A DNA stretch of 64,000 nt from Cloeon dipterum (lineage: Eukaryota; Arthropoda; Insecta; Ephemeroptera; Baetidae): contig NC_088786.1 in NCBI RefSeq assembly GCF_949628265.1, positions 13,826,001 to 13,890,000 on the forward strand. Direction: 5' to 3'. Positions 1 through 15,000 of this stretch are shown piece by piece; position 1 is the first letter of the stretch; each line of letters starts with the position of its first letter. Under the pieces are notes generated by a model that was not told where the DNA came from, made no database searches, and saw nothing but the letters and a program-made list of their open reading frames with translations. Made by a program: the position numbers and the translations under genes.

Positions 1-1525
1 ATAAGAGCCGTTCTTTGAAACAATATACCAAAAATGTTTCGTTCTAATAAATATGTACTGAATTTATACAACTATTTAATAAAACCTGAAATTGAGTTTT
101 GAACAGAGTTCATTGAAGTATCTTATCACCGATTATTATTTTACAGGGGCTTTGTAACTTTGAATCCAACGGTGGTAATGCAACAATGGTCACAGGAAAT
201 TAATAAAAAGGCTTTTCGGAGCACTGCAATCGCAACAAATAATGCGCGGCGACCAGGGACACCTAGCAGCAGGAGGTCCATCGCTCTCTGCTGTTCGTTC
301 ATCTGCGCCAGAGAACCATATGGTAGAGGAACTAGTCCCACAAAAAGTCAAACTATTATTGTTCGCGTGTCGAGAGAGTGACAACAACAAAATCTGAAAA
401 AAGCAACTTTTGCAAAGCGGCGTGTGAAAAGAATAACATTTACCCAGAATTGTTATGTACCCCTTTTTTGTTCACTTGGACAAGCGAGGGTGCATTTTGA
501 TGATTCAATTAGAATCGAGAATAAAGCTAAAAAAGTACTGCGCTGTTTGCAAAAGGATTATATAGGAAAACCTGTGATTCAGCACATCATCATCCGTCTT
601 TCCGCAGGCGGATTATTTGATTCTAATCGACGCGGGAGTGAAATTAACAACGCCACGTGATGTGATCGGACAATAGATTAGGCAAAAGTTTAAACGATGC
701 CGTTACGTCAGCAGGTTGGTCACTTCCATGGGGGTGTTTTGTTCAACGGGTGTGTGAAATTGTTTGTTTGCATTTCGTGAGGAGTTGAAATATGATGATC
801 TAATGGGTTTTTGTAAAGTGTATTTGGTACAGTTCACCTAAAAAATGACAATTATATTGTCATGTGAACAGAAACGTAAGATTTTTAATTTTAAATTCTC
901 AAAATTTGACAGTAAATATGCGTTAATTATGCTGAAACGATGTCTTGAAAAACCGTCAAAATCGGCCAATCCAAAAAAAATAGTTCCCTTAAAAACCTGT
1001 CGAAAATTTACAGCCCTAATCCTATCTTAACTTCTGCGAGCGCTTGAAAAGGATATATACTTCTTTTGGTATTTTCTTGAAATGACAAACATCGGTGGGC
1101 TCAACAAAGAGACTTAAAAATGCTGGAAGATCTTTTGAAAGCAAAAAATGTTAAAAAAGCATCGCAACAACAATTACGACGAGCCTCTAAGTCGCGACGC
1201 TTTTACTTCTGCTGCCTGCATCGAACCCCCGAGTGAGCCACCCCCTTTGTTGTAGTCATTTTTTATAAATTATCCCTTGGCTCGCAGTTGCAAAGAATGA
1301 ATGCAGAGGGTCGTGCATGTGCCAGCACAAAGGGGTCAGGCAGCGCAGTGAATACAAGAGAGGAGCTTTTACCTCCTCTCGCTTCATGCTTTATTGTGTT
1401 GGGCGACAAAAAATGACAAAACAGACAAGGCCTTGAGTAAGCTTGAAAAATCTTAAAATTGTCCCTTCTTTTTTCCATCAATTTAAGAAAATATGCACAG
1501 AACAAATATGACTTTATTGGATGCT
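1..1525. other. non-coding stretch, left edge
   Basis: I see no exon here. The open frames are short, overlap on both strands and match no family I recognise. A C-rich patch near 1220-1235 resembles part of a tRNA T-arm but has no pairing stem. The right end probably contains the 3' UTR of the minus-strand receptor gene next to it. Confidence 0.5.
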
Positions 1526-2521
1526 CTACTTTTTATTTGTCAAAATCAGGTACACCATGGAAGAAAAAACTCTCCTCAGCAGCACCGTGGACAAAATCAA
1601 GGGTTCCCATATGCTTATCATGACGGTATAAACCAAAGCCGCTTCAAAAAATGTATGAATGATCAGCATCCAAATTAGCATGTTGATTGGCGTCAGTCTG
1701 AAATAAAAATTAATTAAACGATGCACCATGCCAATGGAAAGTTTTTACTTTTGTGGAGTGGATGATTGGGACGAGTCTTGCTGACGCACCAACTTTAAAA
1801 CGCTGAAAATGGCCACAGTTGAAAACATCAAGCTGAAAATTGCGATAAACGCTGCCGGCACTCCGTAACAAGCGAGCACTCCTATGCTATTTGGTTCCAC
1901 TGCAATTCAGTGTATCCTTTTAAATAAATTTAACTTTATTCACTTACAGAAAATACTCTCTGACCTTTTCCGCTATTCAGCAAAATTTCAACGCCTGATG
2001 TTAACGCTAATGATAACACAATAGTCAAAACAGCGTATGTCGCTACTCTCCGATTACTTGAATCGTATTTAATCATGCTTTTAAGACTCCTGAAATTATA
2101 TTCAATTATAAAATTATACTTCTGTTTAAAACATTTATTAACCTGAAGTTGTAATACACTTCAAAACAAAACACACAGAGCCACAAGTGAGAATTGAAGT
2201 AGAAAAATCCTGAAATTTAATCTCAAGTAGAATTAATTCTTTTCTGAGCACTAAAAAATTATTTATACCTATCAACGCGTGTAAATATCCGTCTTGAACG
2301 CTCTTTCTGAAGGGAAACGTGGTGAACATGGCAGCTGTTATACCCGTGAATAAGCATCCGATCATCACGGTGATGCACTGACACGCTGTGATTTTTCCGG
2401 ACATCGAAGATCTTTTTTCCGAAGAATTCAGAATGAGCCCCAAAATGACCGTGAACAAAAACGTCGGGACAAGCATTGTGGCGGCCGAAACTGCCACAGC
2501 GTTGAAATCATCAAGTTTCAT
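1526..2521 (-). CDS. methuselah-like 7-TM receptor, membrane core only
   Basis: Predicted five-exon gene, 255 aa: 2521-2269, 2209-2143, 2089-1965, 1899-1749, 1697-1526. Exon phases agree throughout, but the exon 3 donor (GTCAGA) is weak; a stronger GTAAGT nearby would break the frame. The product is almost all hydrophobic and can be read as seven helices. The third helix carries a W-L-C-V-F-C-F-E pattern followed by an aromatic/basic turn, as in the TM3 region of methuselah-type secretin-family GPCRs. A GK motif precedes TM2, as in that family. Such receptors normally have a large extracellular N-terminal domain; here the first Met lies just before TM1 and no ectodomain exon is evident upstream. 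It could therefore be a truncated paralogue, a gene with a missed distant 5' exon, or an unrelated multi-pass protein. The AATAAA at the stop codon could serve as the poly(A) signal. Confidence 0.5.
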
Positions 2522-5500
2522 TTTGAGGCGGTTAAATCATATTAATGATGAAAAATAGTTTAAATATTTCGATGAAATTTTAATATTTACCTCAATGGAA
2601 AATATAAATATTTTCACGGCAACCCAGTTTTGTTGTTTGCGCGAAATTGTCGCAAATATGGTCTTAAGATGAGACACTTCGATGGCAGAATTATTTTAAT
2701 TCACGTGTGTGTAGATCTAAACAAATCCTCTGCGAGTATGTGAGTTTAAAGCAGACCAATTAAGAGAAATAGGAAGTGGGACAAACCTCAAGCGAGTGGC
2801 GCGAACATTGCTCTGGCACTGGTTTTTCTTAGCTAAGCGAGTTTCAGTTTCCGCTAGCAGTTGAATCAGCCGGGAAATATGGTTAATTTATCTGTCACAC
2901 ACTCTCTACTTTTAATAAAATGACATTAACATTATAAAAGGTCTCAAGATTTAATAATATTATAAAGAGTTAATGAATGTGTTGGTGTTCGCAGAAATTC
3001 ACGTCTACACCAATTAATTTATTTTTATAGAAACGAACAGTTCCTTATGAGGACAACCTGCATAAAATAATACTATATTGCTTTATTATATTTCATGATT
3101 TTAAATATATTTACTCAGAAATTTTTGGCAAAAAAAAAATAAAAAATTGCAGTCACAGAACTGACAATGAGCTCACTGACTGAAAAGGGTATCCACGAAA
3201 TCAAAAAGGGGAAGCGCGCACGTTGTGCCACACATCTATATTCTATAATTGCATTTGGAGCACAAGTGTTGCGTGGTCCGAGAGTGCGAAAGGGGTGCAT
3301 CAACAAAATGCCACCCGGGCGGGTCGCGCCCCGGCGTCGTCGGGAGTGAATTCAGACACAGACGCAGAGCTTCATGCAGAGAGAACGAACAGAGCGAGTG
3401 CGCCGGGTGTTGACACTGAATTGATTCGCTTAGCTGCAATTATTAAATTGTTTCATCCAAGCTGCGCCCCAAATTCATGAAGAGGAGAAGCGAGGCGGGC
3501 AGTGCATTTTCCAGAGCAGCTGCCGCCGTCTGAACTCGGAATTATTTATCGCATGCGTAATGCGCTCCGATTTTAATAATTATTCCCCGTCTGAATAAAA
3601 TTATGCACAGACTCATTTGAATATTTACCAATTTCATTTATCATTTTGGAACAAGTGTAAATTTTTACGCTTATTTAAATTTAATTTCGTCCGTCTGTAA
3701 TTAATGATTTCATTGCTTGTCAAAGCATTTACTTTTTAAAGTCCATCCTTCTCGCTCTTTGCTTTTAAATTTCAAAGTATTCATCTCAATTCTTAATAAT
3801 AAGAGCATTGTGAGTAACATAGAATACCTCTTCGGAAGATAATTTCATTTTTTCTTTTAACGATAGCTCCCTTTATACTATTAAGCATTGGTATTTATGG
3901 CCGATTGTGAGAGTAAACTTACATAATATCTCACTCCAAACTTGTTTGGCTTTTTTTACTTGCCACCTTTTTGGAATTTCCAAACTCAGCCAGCAGGTAT
4001 TATATTAGTACTGGTTGAATTATCCACTGTACACGCATAGAAAATAAAGGGAGCTATATAATATATATTAATACATGAATTCTTCTTTCCACGGCGAGTT
4101 TCCATGGCAACCGCTCTTGCTCTTGCCATTGCCAGTTCTGCCGGAAGTTTTGTGGTCAACAGGCCTTCGCGAGAGGCCTGAAGACCGCAAGCAGCTCCCC
4201 GCTTATCCATTAATAAAGGCGCGTCCGTCGACTGCTGCAGGCTGGCGCTCGTAAAAGGACCTCTTTCGCTTTATTCCTGTCAGATGTTCGTCAGCTGAGA
4301 GAAACCCTAAAACCTTATCAGCAGCTCTCTGACCTAACTACTCTGAATTGTCATAACTCAATTGATTGTACCTTCTAAAATTTCAATATCCAGGAAGAAT
4401 AAAAGAAAAACGCGTTGTTTAATCGTTTAGTTTTTCACAAATTTATTTTGACAGTGTGTGCACTCAAGAACTGGCTTTTTGTTCGTTTTTGCATCCTTAA
4501 TTAATATTTTTGCGATTATTCTAAACGAGTTACATACTTTGCAGGACACACTAACAAACAACAGATCTCACAAAATCGTCTATTGTGATTTCCTGATTCT
4601 AAGTTTAAGGCCACAAGCTGAGCTACAATAAAACTGCAGCCACTTACTGGACGGAGATCTTTCTTTCGTGTGGATCAGAATAGGTGGAGTCAAGAAAGTA
4701 GCAAACAATCCAATTTCAAATCTTGAGTTGCAGCACACAGTTTTAGGGTTTTGCAATCGTAATTTACATTTTTTTTAATTTTTGAAAGTGATATTGAGGC
4801 GGAGGGAACCGAGACATTTCATCAAATTTAAAGACACACCAACTAAATATATTATGAAATTTAGATAAAAATCCAAGTTGGCGAAACTGAACATTACAAC
4901 CTGAGAGCAATTGAATTTGTGATCGATGTTTGAATTTTTGTCTAAAATTTTCATTTTTTAAAACCCAACATCTTAGGTTTTAGCATGCCATAAATTTAAT
5001 TATATAATTTTGAATAACACGCTAGCATGTCTTTGAAATTTGATTCAACTCTACTGATAAAAATGTCTTGGCTAATTCCTCCGGATTGATTCACTTGTTC
5101 AAGAATTGATTTTCTTGAGTGACTTGATTTTTTGTTTAACTTCAAACACTCAATTCAAAATGGTTGTTAGATCACAGGTCATACTTAAACAATTATTATT
5201 TGTGAGACATTTTTGTAAAACATCGTAGTTGATAAAGGGATCATTATTTTGTTGTTACAGTTAGAAAATTCGACATGAATTTAGTACGCCCTTGTAAACT
5301 AAACAAAGAATTAATGGACTCAACTACTATCACCTTAATTAACAGTAAAAATTATTATTTGGTTGCATTCTTTTAAAATAAATTAAACGCTTAAGGTTAA
5401 AACAAGAGACTACAAAATCAAAATAGAAAACAAAATCATTGCAAAAGCAAGACGAACGACGCCAAGGAGTAGACACGTTAACTCCTCAGGAGTTTTTGGT

Positions 5501-6045
5501 CTCCTAAAATTCACTTTCATTACAAGTCTTTATTTAGTGGCAAGTTGCAATTAGTTCATTGGTTTTAGAAAAAGCGAATACATAAAGAATACTCAAAAAT
5601 TACTGCGATATTCAGAAAATTTGTGATGTTCAAAATTCCACCTTTGTGTATGCTTTGATTGGAATGTTTTTATTTCTGGAGAAAAAGAGAGCTTTGATTG
5701 GAATCTTTGGGTTCATGGAGAAAATTTTGTTTGGAGATTAAAATAGCAAAATGAATTTTAAAATGAGGCGTCATAAAGTAAACAAAGTTATAATAACAAT
5801 AAAACACCAGACATAATTTTCCCCAAAAACGCATTTTCACAAAATTAGGAAACAGAATGCACTTTGGTTGGCAGAGAACGAAATAATTTCTAGGTGGTGG
5901 TGTTTGCTTGTATAAAAGTTCTACTGCAGAAGTATTTTAGGAATGCTTGACTAATCATTTACAATATAATATGAATTGGGTCGTTGCCTCAAAATTAAGC
6001 TAATAAGTCTTGGTTGGCATGGAAAAAGATTAATTTCTGCAAAAA
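2522..6045. other. intergenic stretch between receptor gene and KATNB1
   Basis: No exon with credible splice sites or family similarity. The sequence is AT-rich with many homopolymer runs. Small overlapping frames around 3115-3480 and 3986-4210 have no recognisable domain. The right part should contain the 3' UTR of KATNB1; an AATAAA on the minus strand is present near 5670. Confidence 0.5.
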
Positions 6046-9000
6046 CTAGAACTCAAGAGTGGTGACCATTTGCGTTTGCAGCTCGCGGAAGGAGTTGCCT
6101 AGCGGCCCCTGCAATGTCTGTCTCTTGAGCAGCAGCGCGTGGATGGCCACCAGGTGGTCGAGGCACTTCTTGCTCTTGGCTCGCCGCTCCTCGCGCGAAA
6201 TGTCCACGCCAATCGTGTTGCCACCTGACGAGTTGTTCTTGATCACAGAGCCAAAGTTGCGCAGAATCAGCCTCAAAGACGCGCATGCCGCACTCATGTA
6301 GCTAAAAATTGAAAGCATTCATATCAGAATTCAAATCCAAATAATAGATAAAATTTGGTTTAGCAAGCTAAGGCGCCTAATTTTTGCCAAAGCCTCGTCA
6401 TTTATTGTTCCCGCAACATTTGAATGGAATTTTCTGGTTATTTGTTAGCCCAAGATTGCGCTGTATTTAATAACATTCAGAACATTGGTTGAATATTTAA
6501 AGCCCCACTTAATTACAAAATTTAGTCATTGTATTATAATACCTACACAACAAGCATTTTAAAATACGCTCCTTAACCGCGTAAGTCGTCTTACAATCAT
6601 ACAGAATTAGAATGTAGAAGCCATATGTGCGCAAGATTAACGGCTGGTAGGGTGTGTGGTTGGAAAACAAACAGCAGCCAAAAAGAAGAGGGATTACGCC
6701 TGCGAGGGTGGCTCGTATTTTACAGGTATTTGATGACCCTTGTGCATATAATTATATCATTGCTCTAAATTAGGTATACGTTAATGAAATGCAACGCGTG
6801 CGTGATGTGAGGAATTTATTGGGCCATCTCCGGTTGCTAATTGCAACCCCTGGAGTCGTCGCTTGGCAGCTGACTTGGTATCGCTTTCAAACTGGCCTCC
6901 CGCCCGCAGCTTTATTGCTCAATAACCCTTTGCTGTTTTCAATTTTGACCGTTCCACGCACAGCCACATCAACAATTAATATGTTTCTACCTCTAGGCAG
7001 TAACTTCTGTTCATTCAATAATTGTATAAAGCTATAATTTGTGACTATTTATAAGGAAAACATTGAATGCATTATGCAAAACAAAATTTAATATTTTTTG
7101 AAGAATCGAACTAAAATATGTATAGATATAATCTAAATTTCAGGTTTGAAAACCATTTTTGAAATAAATATTTTTTGAAATAAATATTTTTTGAAATTAT
7201 TTGCTGCGAAATCATTAATTTATGAATAGCAAATTGATATCCTCTTTTTATCTTAAATCTAGCACAACCATCAGCCAAAGGCATGTTTTTTTAAACCGCA
7301 GATTCTCAACCGCACCTTTGGCCCTGATCATGAAAACCTTAACGCCTAGGAAAAAATGTGAGTGGTGTCGCCGACCGACAGACGGCAGATGATGTGGCTT
7401 TGAATAATCGTGACAGGTTCGAGTGTCTGCCTTTGTGGCGAAAAATTTCACGAAGCGCTGTGCGCGTTTTTGTTTTGGCTAATTTTTATTGAACACTCGG
7501 CGACAACGGCTCTCAGATTGCCAGCGCCACACGCCCTCATTTGCATTCAGCAGAAAAGAGAGGAAGAAGGGTTGCACCAAATAAAATAATATTGTGTCAA
7601 TGTAACTCGAGAGCGCTTGATGGAGAGGCGAACTTGTGAGGCTGCGCTAAACGTTTTTTGTCACCCGTAGATTCTGTTTCATTTTTAAGCAAGGGGAGCA
7701 CATAGATTATATTGAAGTATTTGAGTGAATCTTTTTGTTTTGAGGCTACATTAGATTAGATTTAAATTTCCAAAATATATGTGTTGAATACAATGCTTGC
7801 AACATATTATTTCTTTGTGATATCTGAAAAGGAAATAACGCGGTAAAATATTGCATGACATGAATTAGAGGAATGCCAGATTCCCTTTGAGTTGTTATCA
7901 TTAGAGCATAAGATATGTTTATTTCAATAATTCGTTTGCAAGAATAAGTGAAAATAGTTAACCTTTGCACTAATTTTGTACGAACAAGCAATCAATCCAA
8001 AGGCTCAATCTTTGCAAGAAAAACACATAACTGATAAAATATTAAAATATATACCTTAAAACAATTTTTGTCGCAAAAATAACCGATCATAACATTTGGA
8101 ACAAAACCAAACAAATTTTTAAATTGAAATACCGTGTCAACCCTTGTTAAAAAAAACGTTAATGCCAAATGGCCAAAAAAGGCCGCAGTGAGCTGGCAGC
8201 GAACTTTCCCTAAATGGCACATATATTACGATACTTTCATATTTATAGTACGATCTCTCAATCCACAGCTGAACGAGACAAATCAACAAAAAAACCTCGA
8301 CGCCAATCGCGACGACCCGATTCGATGCGTAAAAACAGGCTGGCGGTGAGAGTTTGCGACCGCACTGCCAACCTTTGGACGGCAAATTTTGCGGCTGTGC
8401 GTTTCTAGGCGAGATCGAGAGAACGCAACGAGCGCGAAGCAGTGCATTCAGTGCCAATTTCACGGACTCGCGCCAGAGGGAGACGTCGCCGGCGCGAACA
8501 AAAGCAACCCTTTCGGAAGCTGCCGCAGCTGTGATCTATTGGCGGGCGGGCGCGCTCGTCCAATTTTCGCCGCTGACGCAGAAGATAAAGCAGCACGCGG
8601 CGCTTTATTGCTTCATGAATACCAGTGAATGGGTTAATGCGTCCTCGCTCGCTCTTTTGTGTCCGACTGATTTTAATAAACCGATGTCCTGCGATTTGGC
8701 CATTCGACACAGCCAATAAATTGCGACATAATCGGGCACGCGCGATTTTGATGGCTCTTTTCACACTTTGTAATGTGGGAATATTATAGATGACATTCGA
8801 ATTTGGCCCACAACCCTTTGTTAGAGATTTTGCGCTGTTTCTCTCTAAAAGAGTAAATATGTGCCATTGCTTTACATTATAGTTTATCGCATTACATTTT
8901 GAAAAAAGCTTTAAGTTTAGTTTGTTGGTGATTTTAACTTAGATCTCATGTCATGTGTGATATTTGACAAAAACATAACATGTATATTTTTTTTAAGTGA

Positions 9001-12000
9001 GAATAAACAAACATAATAATAATAAAAATCATATTAACATTATTGATATCTGTGACGATAGAATTTTGTGTATTTAACAGCAATAAGTATTTGATAATCA
9101 ATTTCAGGACAGCAACATCTGTAGTAATTGAGGCAAAATATCTTATTCCCTATAGATGAAAATTAATCATCCAGGTTCTGTTTGTGATTTCAATACTAAT
9201 TAAATGAATACTTGAAGAATGTTTTGATGCATTAAATATTAATGATTCAACTGATTATTCAAACGTAAACATGCCTTGGCAGACCGCCACAGCAGTTACG
9301 CAAAGCGTTTGCCAGTGCCAATACCTTATCTAATTATTACATGTGGCGCCAAAAACCATTGACGTGAGGTACCATATCTACATCTACGTTTCGCGCTCAT
9401 GTAACAAAAAAAAATTAGCAAATTCTGTTTGAACTGCAGTTACGTGAATTGGCAAGGTCGCCTTTAAACTGGGACACCAAGCAGTAAACATGGTTTACAA
9501 CTTGCAGCTATTAAGGATGTTAAACGCAAACACTCACTTGTGGTGCGGAGAATAGGTATAAATTCTGCTTGCAATAATGAAGAGATGGGCAAAATTTAGA
9601 CTGAACTCGCTATGAAACAGGGAAATCATAGGCTTAAATACTCACGTTTCATATTTGCTCTGTAGCAAAGTGCCGATAGTTGGTAAAACCAGGGCACATA
9701 AATCAAGACTCCAAAGCTGCCTGCAACACAGCGAACAAAAATTATCACAAATGAATATAAATGTTCAGGAAAAATACTTTCTTGTGAAATAGTGACTGCA
9801 AAATAATAATTTTTTACAAATTACGATTATCATGGTACATTTGAGATAGACTTACGGCCTTAAGGTGATAACACTTAGGAGATCAACCATAAGGGAAAGA
9901 TCTTGAATGGCTATTGCACAATCTACAGCTGCCTGGAATACCAAAATATTCATTTAGAAAAAATGATTTGTCTTTCTAATGGGAAAACAACACCTTTATA
10001 TCTTTGTTAGCTAAGGTTTGGAAGACAATCTGAAGGTTTCTAGTTCGCGACCTCAAGACAGTTGTCATTTGGTCATGTTCCCTCAACAGATTAGAAATCC
10101 CCTCAGCCTCAGACATCTCTGGATGAAGACCCCCTCCGAATCTAGGACTGAAGCTACCCGTCTGAAACACATAAAGAGAAGGACATCAATACCTGTCCTG
10201 TCGTCTCTGGCTTAACACACATTAACGGGTTGAAGGTTAAATATGTTCAAATATTTAATAGAATCAAAACTTACAGGAAGAAAGTCCCCCATGTCAAGGC
10301 CGGCCGGTTTATCAGCCAGCATTGGAACATAATCCAGGGAAGAGCTCTTCTTCTCTGTAATGCTGAGCATGCTGAAGGAGTCATCTGATGTGTCCGACAC
10401 TGGGGACTGCGGCACAGTCATGGCCTTCCTCGGAATCTTGCGGCTGCTCTCGCGGGGGGAGCCGCGCGGAGGCAGCGGCGGTGGGGGTGAGCGCTCGGTT
10501 TTAATCTTGCCAAGGGGCAACAACGGCTTACGGAGGGTGGGTTCATTTCTCGAACGTCTCGGCGACAGGTCATTCGACGAGCCATAGAATTCGCCGCGAG
10601 CTTTGGGCGGTAGCTGGTTCCGGTTGTTGGACTTGTGCTGCGCAGGTGGAATCGAGGGTGGCACCTTGCTACTAGGCGACGGCTGGTGCAGGGTTGGTTC
10701 TGAAGGGCTATGCCGGATCCTGCCGCCCCCTCTGCAAAAGAACACCACGCTCATTTTGATTGGGCACAACTTGTTTTTGAAGGGACGACTGAAGAAAGGA
10801 TATCCTTTGTTTTGCTGTCTTATCAGTTATTATCACGTCACTTTTGTGAAAAACAAGGAAATTTTACTTTTCTTGACTCAATTTACTCAGATTATCTGCA
10901 AGTGGTCAAAAAGGAATTGAATTTGTCATAAGTTATTTTTAGACGTTTAGAAAATGCTATAAGAAGCTATCTCTTAACGTATACCCGTCCCCAGATTTTA
11001 TCTTTAAAAATGTCAGAATTAAGAATTATATAAGAATCTACAAAATAAAGCTGTAGCCCATTGAATATAAACCCTGGTCCTCGGGCAGGGATAAAAAGAG
11101 CAAAAAAAAAACTACAACTTAAACTTACTGAACTTCAAAGGCAGGATCCATGAACCTGTTGTTAAGTACAACATTTTCAGACATTTTTCTCCGCGCAGGC
11201 GAGCCAATTTGAAACTTGGGCTGCGGAAGCTTGGTGACTACAGGAGGAGAAGAATCCCCACCACTCTCGGCAGAAAAGTCTTTCCGTAGAATTTGAGGCG
11301 AAAGTGACACATCTGTAAATAGAAGATACGATTGAGCAAATCGTGTAATTCATAATTGGTAAGGATAAAACAGGCATGCGACAAAAAAATGCTCAAAGAA
11401 ATACAGCGTTGGCCAGCCTTACCGTCTTCTTTTGGCTCTGGCAAAGGTTCAGGCGGGGGCGTGCGACTCACTGAAACACAAGCGGCCAAGCAAACGAAAT
11501 AAATCAAAAGCAGACAAACACTCAAGCACAAGCATGAAATTTTGTGATGTTCAATTGACAACAAGTAATGCAAAAACTAAAATATTTATAATCTTTTGAG
11601 AAATAGTTTTTGTGTAGAAAAAGCATGATATGCTCAAGTTTAAATTGATCACTACGCCTCAAATTTAGTCGTGAGGTTGTTGAAAGACAAATATTATAAG
11701 TGTGGCAAGTCTCTTTTTAAATAATTTGATTGCATGCAGTGAGCCAAACTAAAACAAACAGAAGCGGCACAGGAGGCGAGGGTTACACGATTTATGGCTT
11801 CACATCAGACATAAATATTGCTGATAAAACCAAACTCACAAGCGCTGACAGGTTTGAACGCGTCCTTCTCGTCAAACTCAGAGAAGTCGTCCTGGTCGGT
11901 GGTGCCTCCGCAGCCCGATGAGGACGATGACTCCTCCATTAGCGACTTGGGCGCGTTGAGCCCCATTTTAAGCCTAAGCGGAACTTTATCCTTGCTGAAG

Positions 12001-15000
12001 CTCTTGCGCGTTGGCGAGCCCTTGACAAATGGGCCTGCCTCTATGGGTTTTTCCTCCGCGTCGGGCGACTCAGATGTGAGTGGCGCCACGCGGTTCAGGT
12101 CCACCATGTAGACAGAGACGTTGCACTGAAAGTAGGAGGCTGCCAGGATGTGGTTGTTGGGAGCAATCACCATGTCTTGCACTTTGCCCCAACCAATCGG
12201 CACAATGTCATAGATCCGCGACGGCTCCCAGCCCAACACGCGAAGACAGTCTTGAGAGGCGGCGTACATGCAGTCACCATTTGGCGAAAACAATATACTC
12301 CTGCAACAGAAACCGAGATTTTACTACCATCAACACCTGCGTTCTACCAACTACAATGCAATACACCTTTTAACCAGAAAATATTAACATTTAAAAACTG
12401 AAGATAGAAATATAGTTAGTAATAAATTTTAAATTATAGATGTGTTTCATAATCACTTAAAATGTAAGTGTTTAAGATTAACCAAGAAGTGATCAAAAAT
12501 GCCATGAAGAGAAATTAAGTAACTGACAGTAGCTGACATCAACTAATCTTTACCTTATGGGGCCGGCATCTTTTTCAGACGAGGAGACAAGTGAAAACTG
12601 CTCCAAGTCCCAGAAGTTTGACGTTCTGTCTGCACTTCCTGAAGCCAGCAGGAACTCATGTGGGTGGTACTGAACCGTCAGCACCGGTGCTGAGTGATCC
12701 GAAAACTCGGCTAAGCACTTGCCAGTCCGCAAATCCCATAACTGAAATTTCCAAAAAAAAAAATGTATTGTAGTGAGTACTAGAAACCTCCAGACGTTTC
12801 TCAAGTAAGTTCCAGAATATTCGGTTCTAATTTACTCTTAATTATTAAACATGAGTGACAAATTTCCTTTCCATTTAATTCATGTAATATCCTGAACATT
12901 CTAATAATAAAGTTCAACCAAAATTCATTCTGAACAATTATACATAAATGATTCAAATAACAAGTAAAATTTGTGACTTAAGAAATAGTTGAGTTATTTG
13001 TTGGGTTTCGATCATCCGACAACTACTCCTACTGTTTCATTCAACTTGGAGAAAGATAAATACTTAAAAAGGTTACCTTGACTACTGAATCTTCGCCAGC
13101 TGAAGCAACCCACTGGCCGTCAGGACTGAACTTCAAATATGTGACTGACTTGTCATGTCCTTTATAAGTGTAAATACAGCCTTTCCTCCTTATATCCCAA
13201 ACCTAAAAAATGATTGTTAAGTTCCGTGTTTGACTAGAAGGAAGTTTTTGTACTTTGATGTGCGTGTCTGACGATCCTGACACCAAGAAATCTCCGTATG
13301 GGTGGTGATCCAGACACTTAATGCCGGCTTTATGGCCAGTCAGGGTTTTGGTCACCTTAGCTGCCTCCAAGTCCCAGATTTTCATAGCGCCACCTTTTGA
13401 TCCAGCGCATATTGTTTCCTCTGTGATTCCAAATTGCATACATTCCACGGATGTTGATAGCCCAGTTAAACTCTGTAAATCAATTTTTAATGTTCAGTTA
13501 TGATTTTTAATCTTCTGTTAGTACTTTGTATAGGTATAATAAAGAAATTATTGCTCTAAATTTCAATATACACCACTTAGTTAAAATATCAACACTCAAG
13601 GTCGCTTGTTCCATATTAAGATTAAAGCGATATATTGTGTTTATCTGATTCAATATGTAATATGAGGAAATAATTTACATCAAGGTAAACTGAAAATTTA
13701 TATAGTTAACAACTACGGGATTGTGCTCAATTCATATATACTCATTTCCTTCTTTTTAATTGTGAACCAGCGAAAAACTATTTAGGGTTAATATGTCCTT
13801 TAATTATTTGCAAATTTCGTAGAGTTTGTACCAAAATGCATTCAGGTTTTCCGATAGCCCAAACGTTTATTTTCTTGTCATCGCCTCCAGTTGCCAGAAG
13901 TGCTGTAGACTTGCGTCCGAGTGTTAAACTAGTGACATAGGCATCGTGCGCGGTGAAGTTCTCTGAAAAAGGAAATAAATGAGTACACGATAATGAAACA
14001 ACAAAGAAAGAAAAGAGAGACGGAGAGTGCATCTGTCCGATTTAGCAAAATTGTCACGTTTCACTCGAAGGTCAGGCGGCAAACAGTGAAAAAAGCGAGG
14101 AAACACGCCAAGCAAGGACAGTTTGAACGTTACATTATGCCATTTATGAACTTCGCGTCTGCAAATTAAATTTTACGGCTGTCGCCAAAAATGGATATAA
14201 AGAAGTTTTCTAACTACCGCTTCTTCTCCTTCTTAGCCTTAGGCAAGCTACTGCGTTTTCCAATTTTATTTTTCTAAGGTCAATTATTAGAACTTAAAAA
14301 AAAAACAATTAAAATTCTGGATTGAAGATTTTATTTATTTGAATATGGTAATCTCCTGATTTTGAACCATCGTGTGTGGAGAAAAAGTATGTTTATATTG
14401 ATTTCATTAAAATTAAAGCGTTAGCCAAGTGCTTGAATACCATGGACGTTTCACTATAAAATAATATTATAGTTATGTAATAATGTATTTTTAATTAAGT
14501 TGGAAAGGTTTTACACGCCAACATTTTACTATTTATCATCTCGTTATCAATTTAAGCGTTTCAAGGTGGGAGGATTCAAACTGAGCTATTTCTAACAAAA
14601 TTATGAACAGAATTTAAAGTAAAATATTTCAGACGAGATTTAATCTACATACATAAATTTGAAGTACGTAACGCAATTTACATATTTCAACACACAAGTA
14701 AATATTTAAGTAAATGTAAATATTAGAAGGAAAGAGACAAGTTTAAAGATTATCCTCCTCAGTCTCGCTCGTTTGAAATACATAATGATTCATCAAACCT
14801 ACACCTTGGTGCATTAAAGAATAAAAATAAAACGCACTTTCTCAACGGCTGATCCGCAATTTGGCAATAAACACGCCGCGGATAACTATGACTCGTGACA
14901 GATAGATATACATACATATACATGCCCGCGTCTTATCTCTCGTAATATGTAATTACTGTTTCGCGCACTAATGTATAAATTGAAAACAATAGTGAGTGCT

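Noticed and set aside
1215-1245. tRNA-like T-arm on the minus strand
   Set aside because: The GTTCGAT loop is present, but the flanking bases do not pair and no acceptor or anticodon stem can be drawn.
8137-8764. Cluster of open frames in the last KATNB1 intron
   Set aside because: They overlap each other on both strands and have no domain. The KATNB1 con80 exons on each side join in phase without them.
10360-10587. Gly/Ser-rich plus frame
   Set aside because: It is antisense to the proline-rich KATNB1 exon 9 and mirrors its codons.
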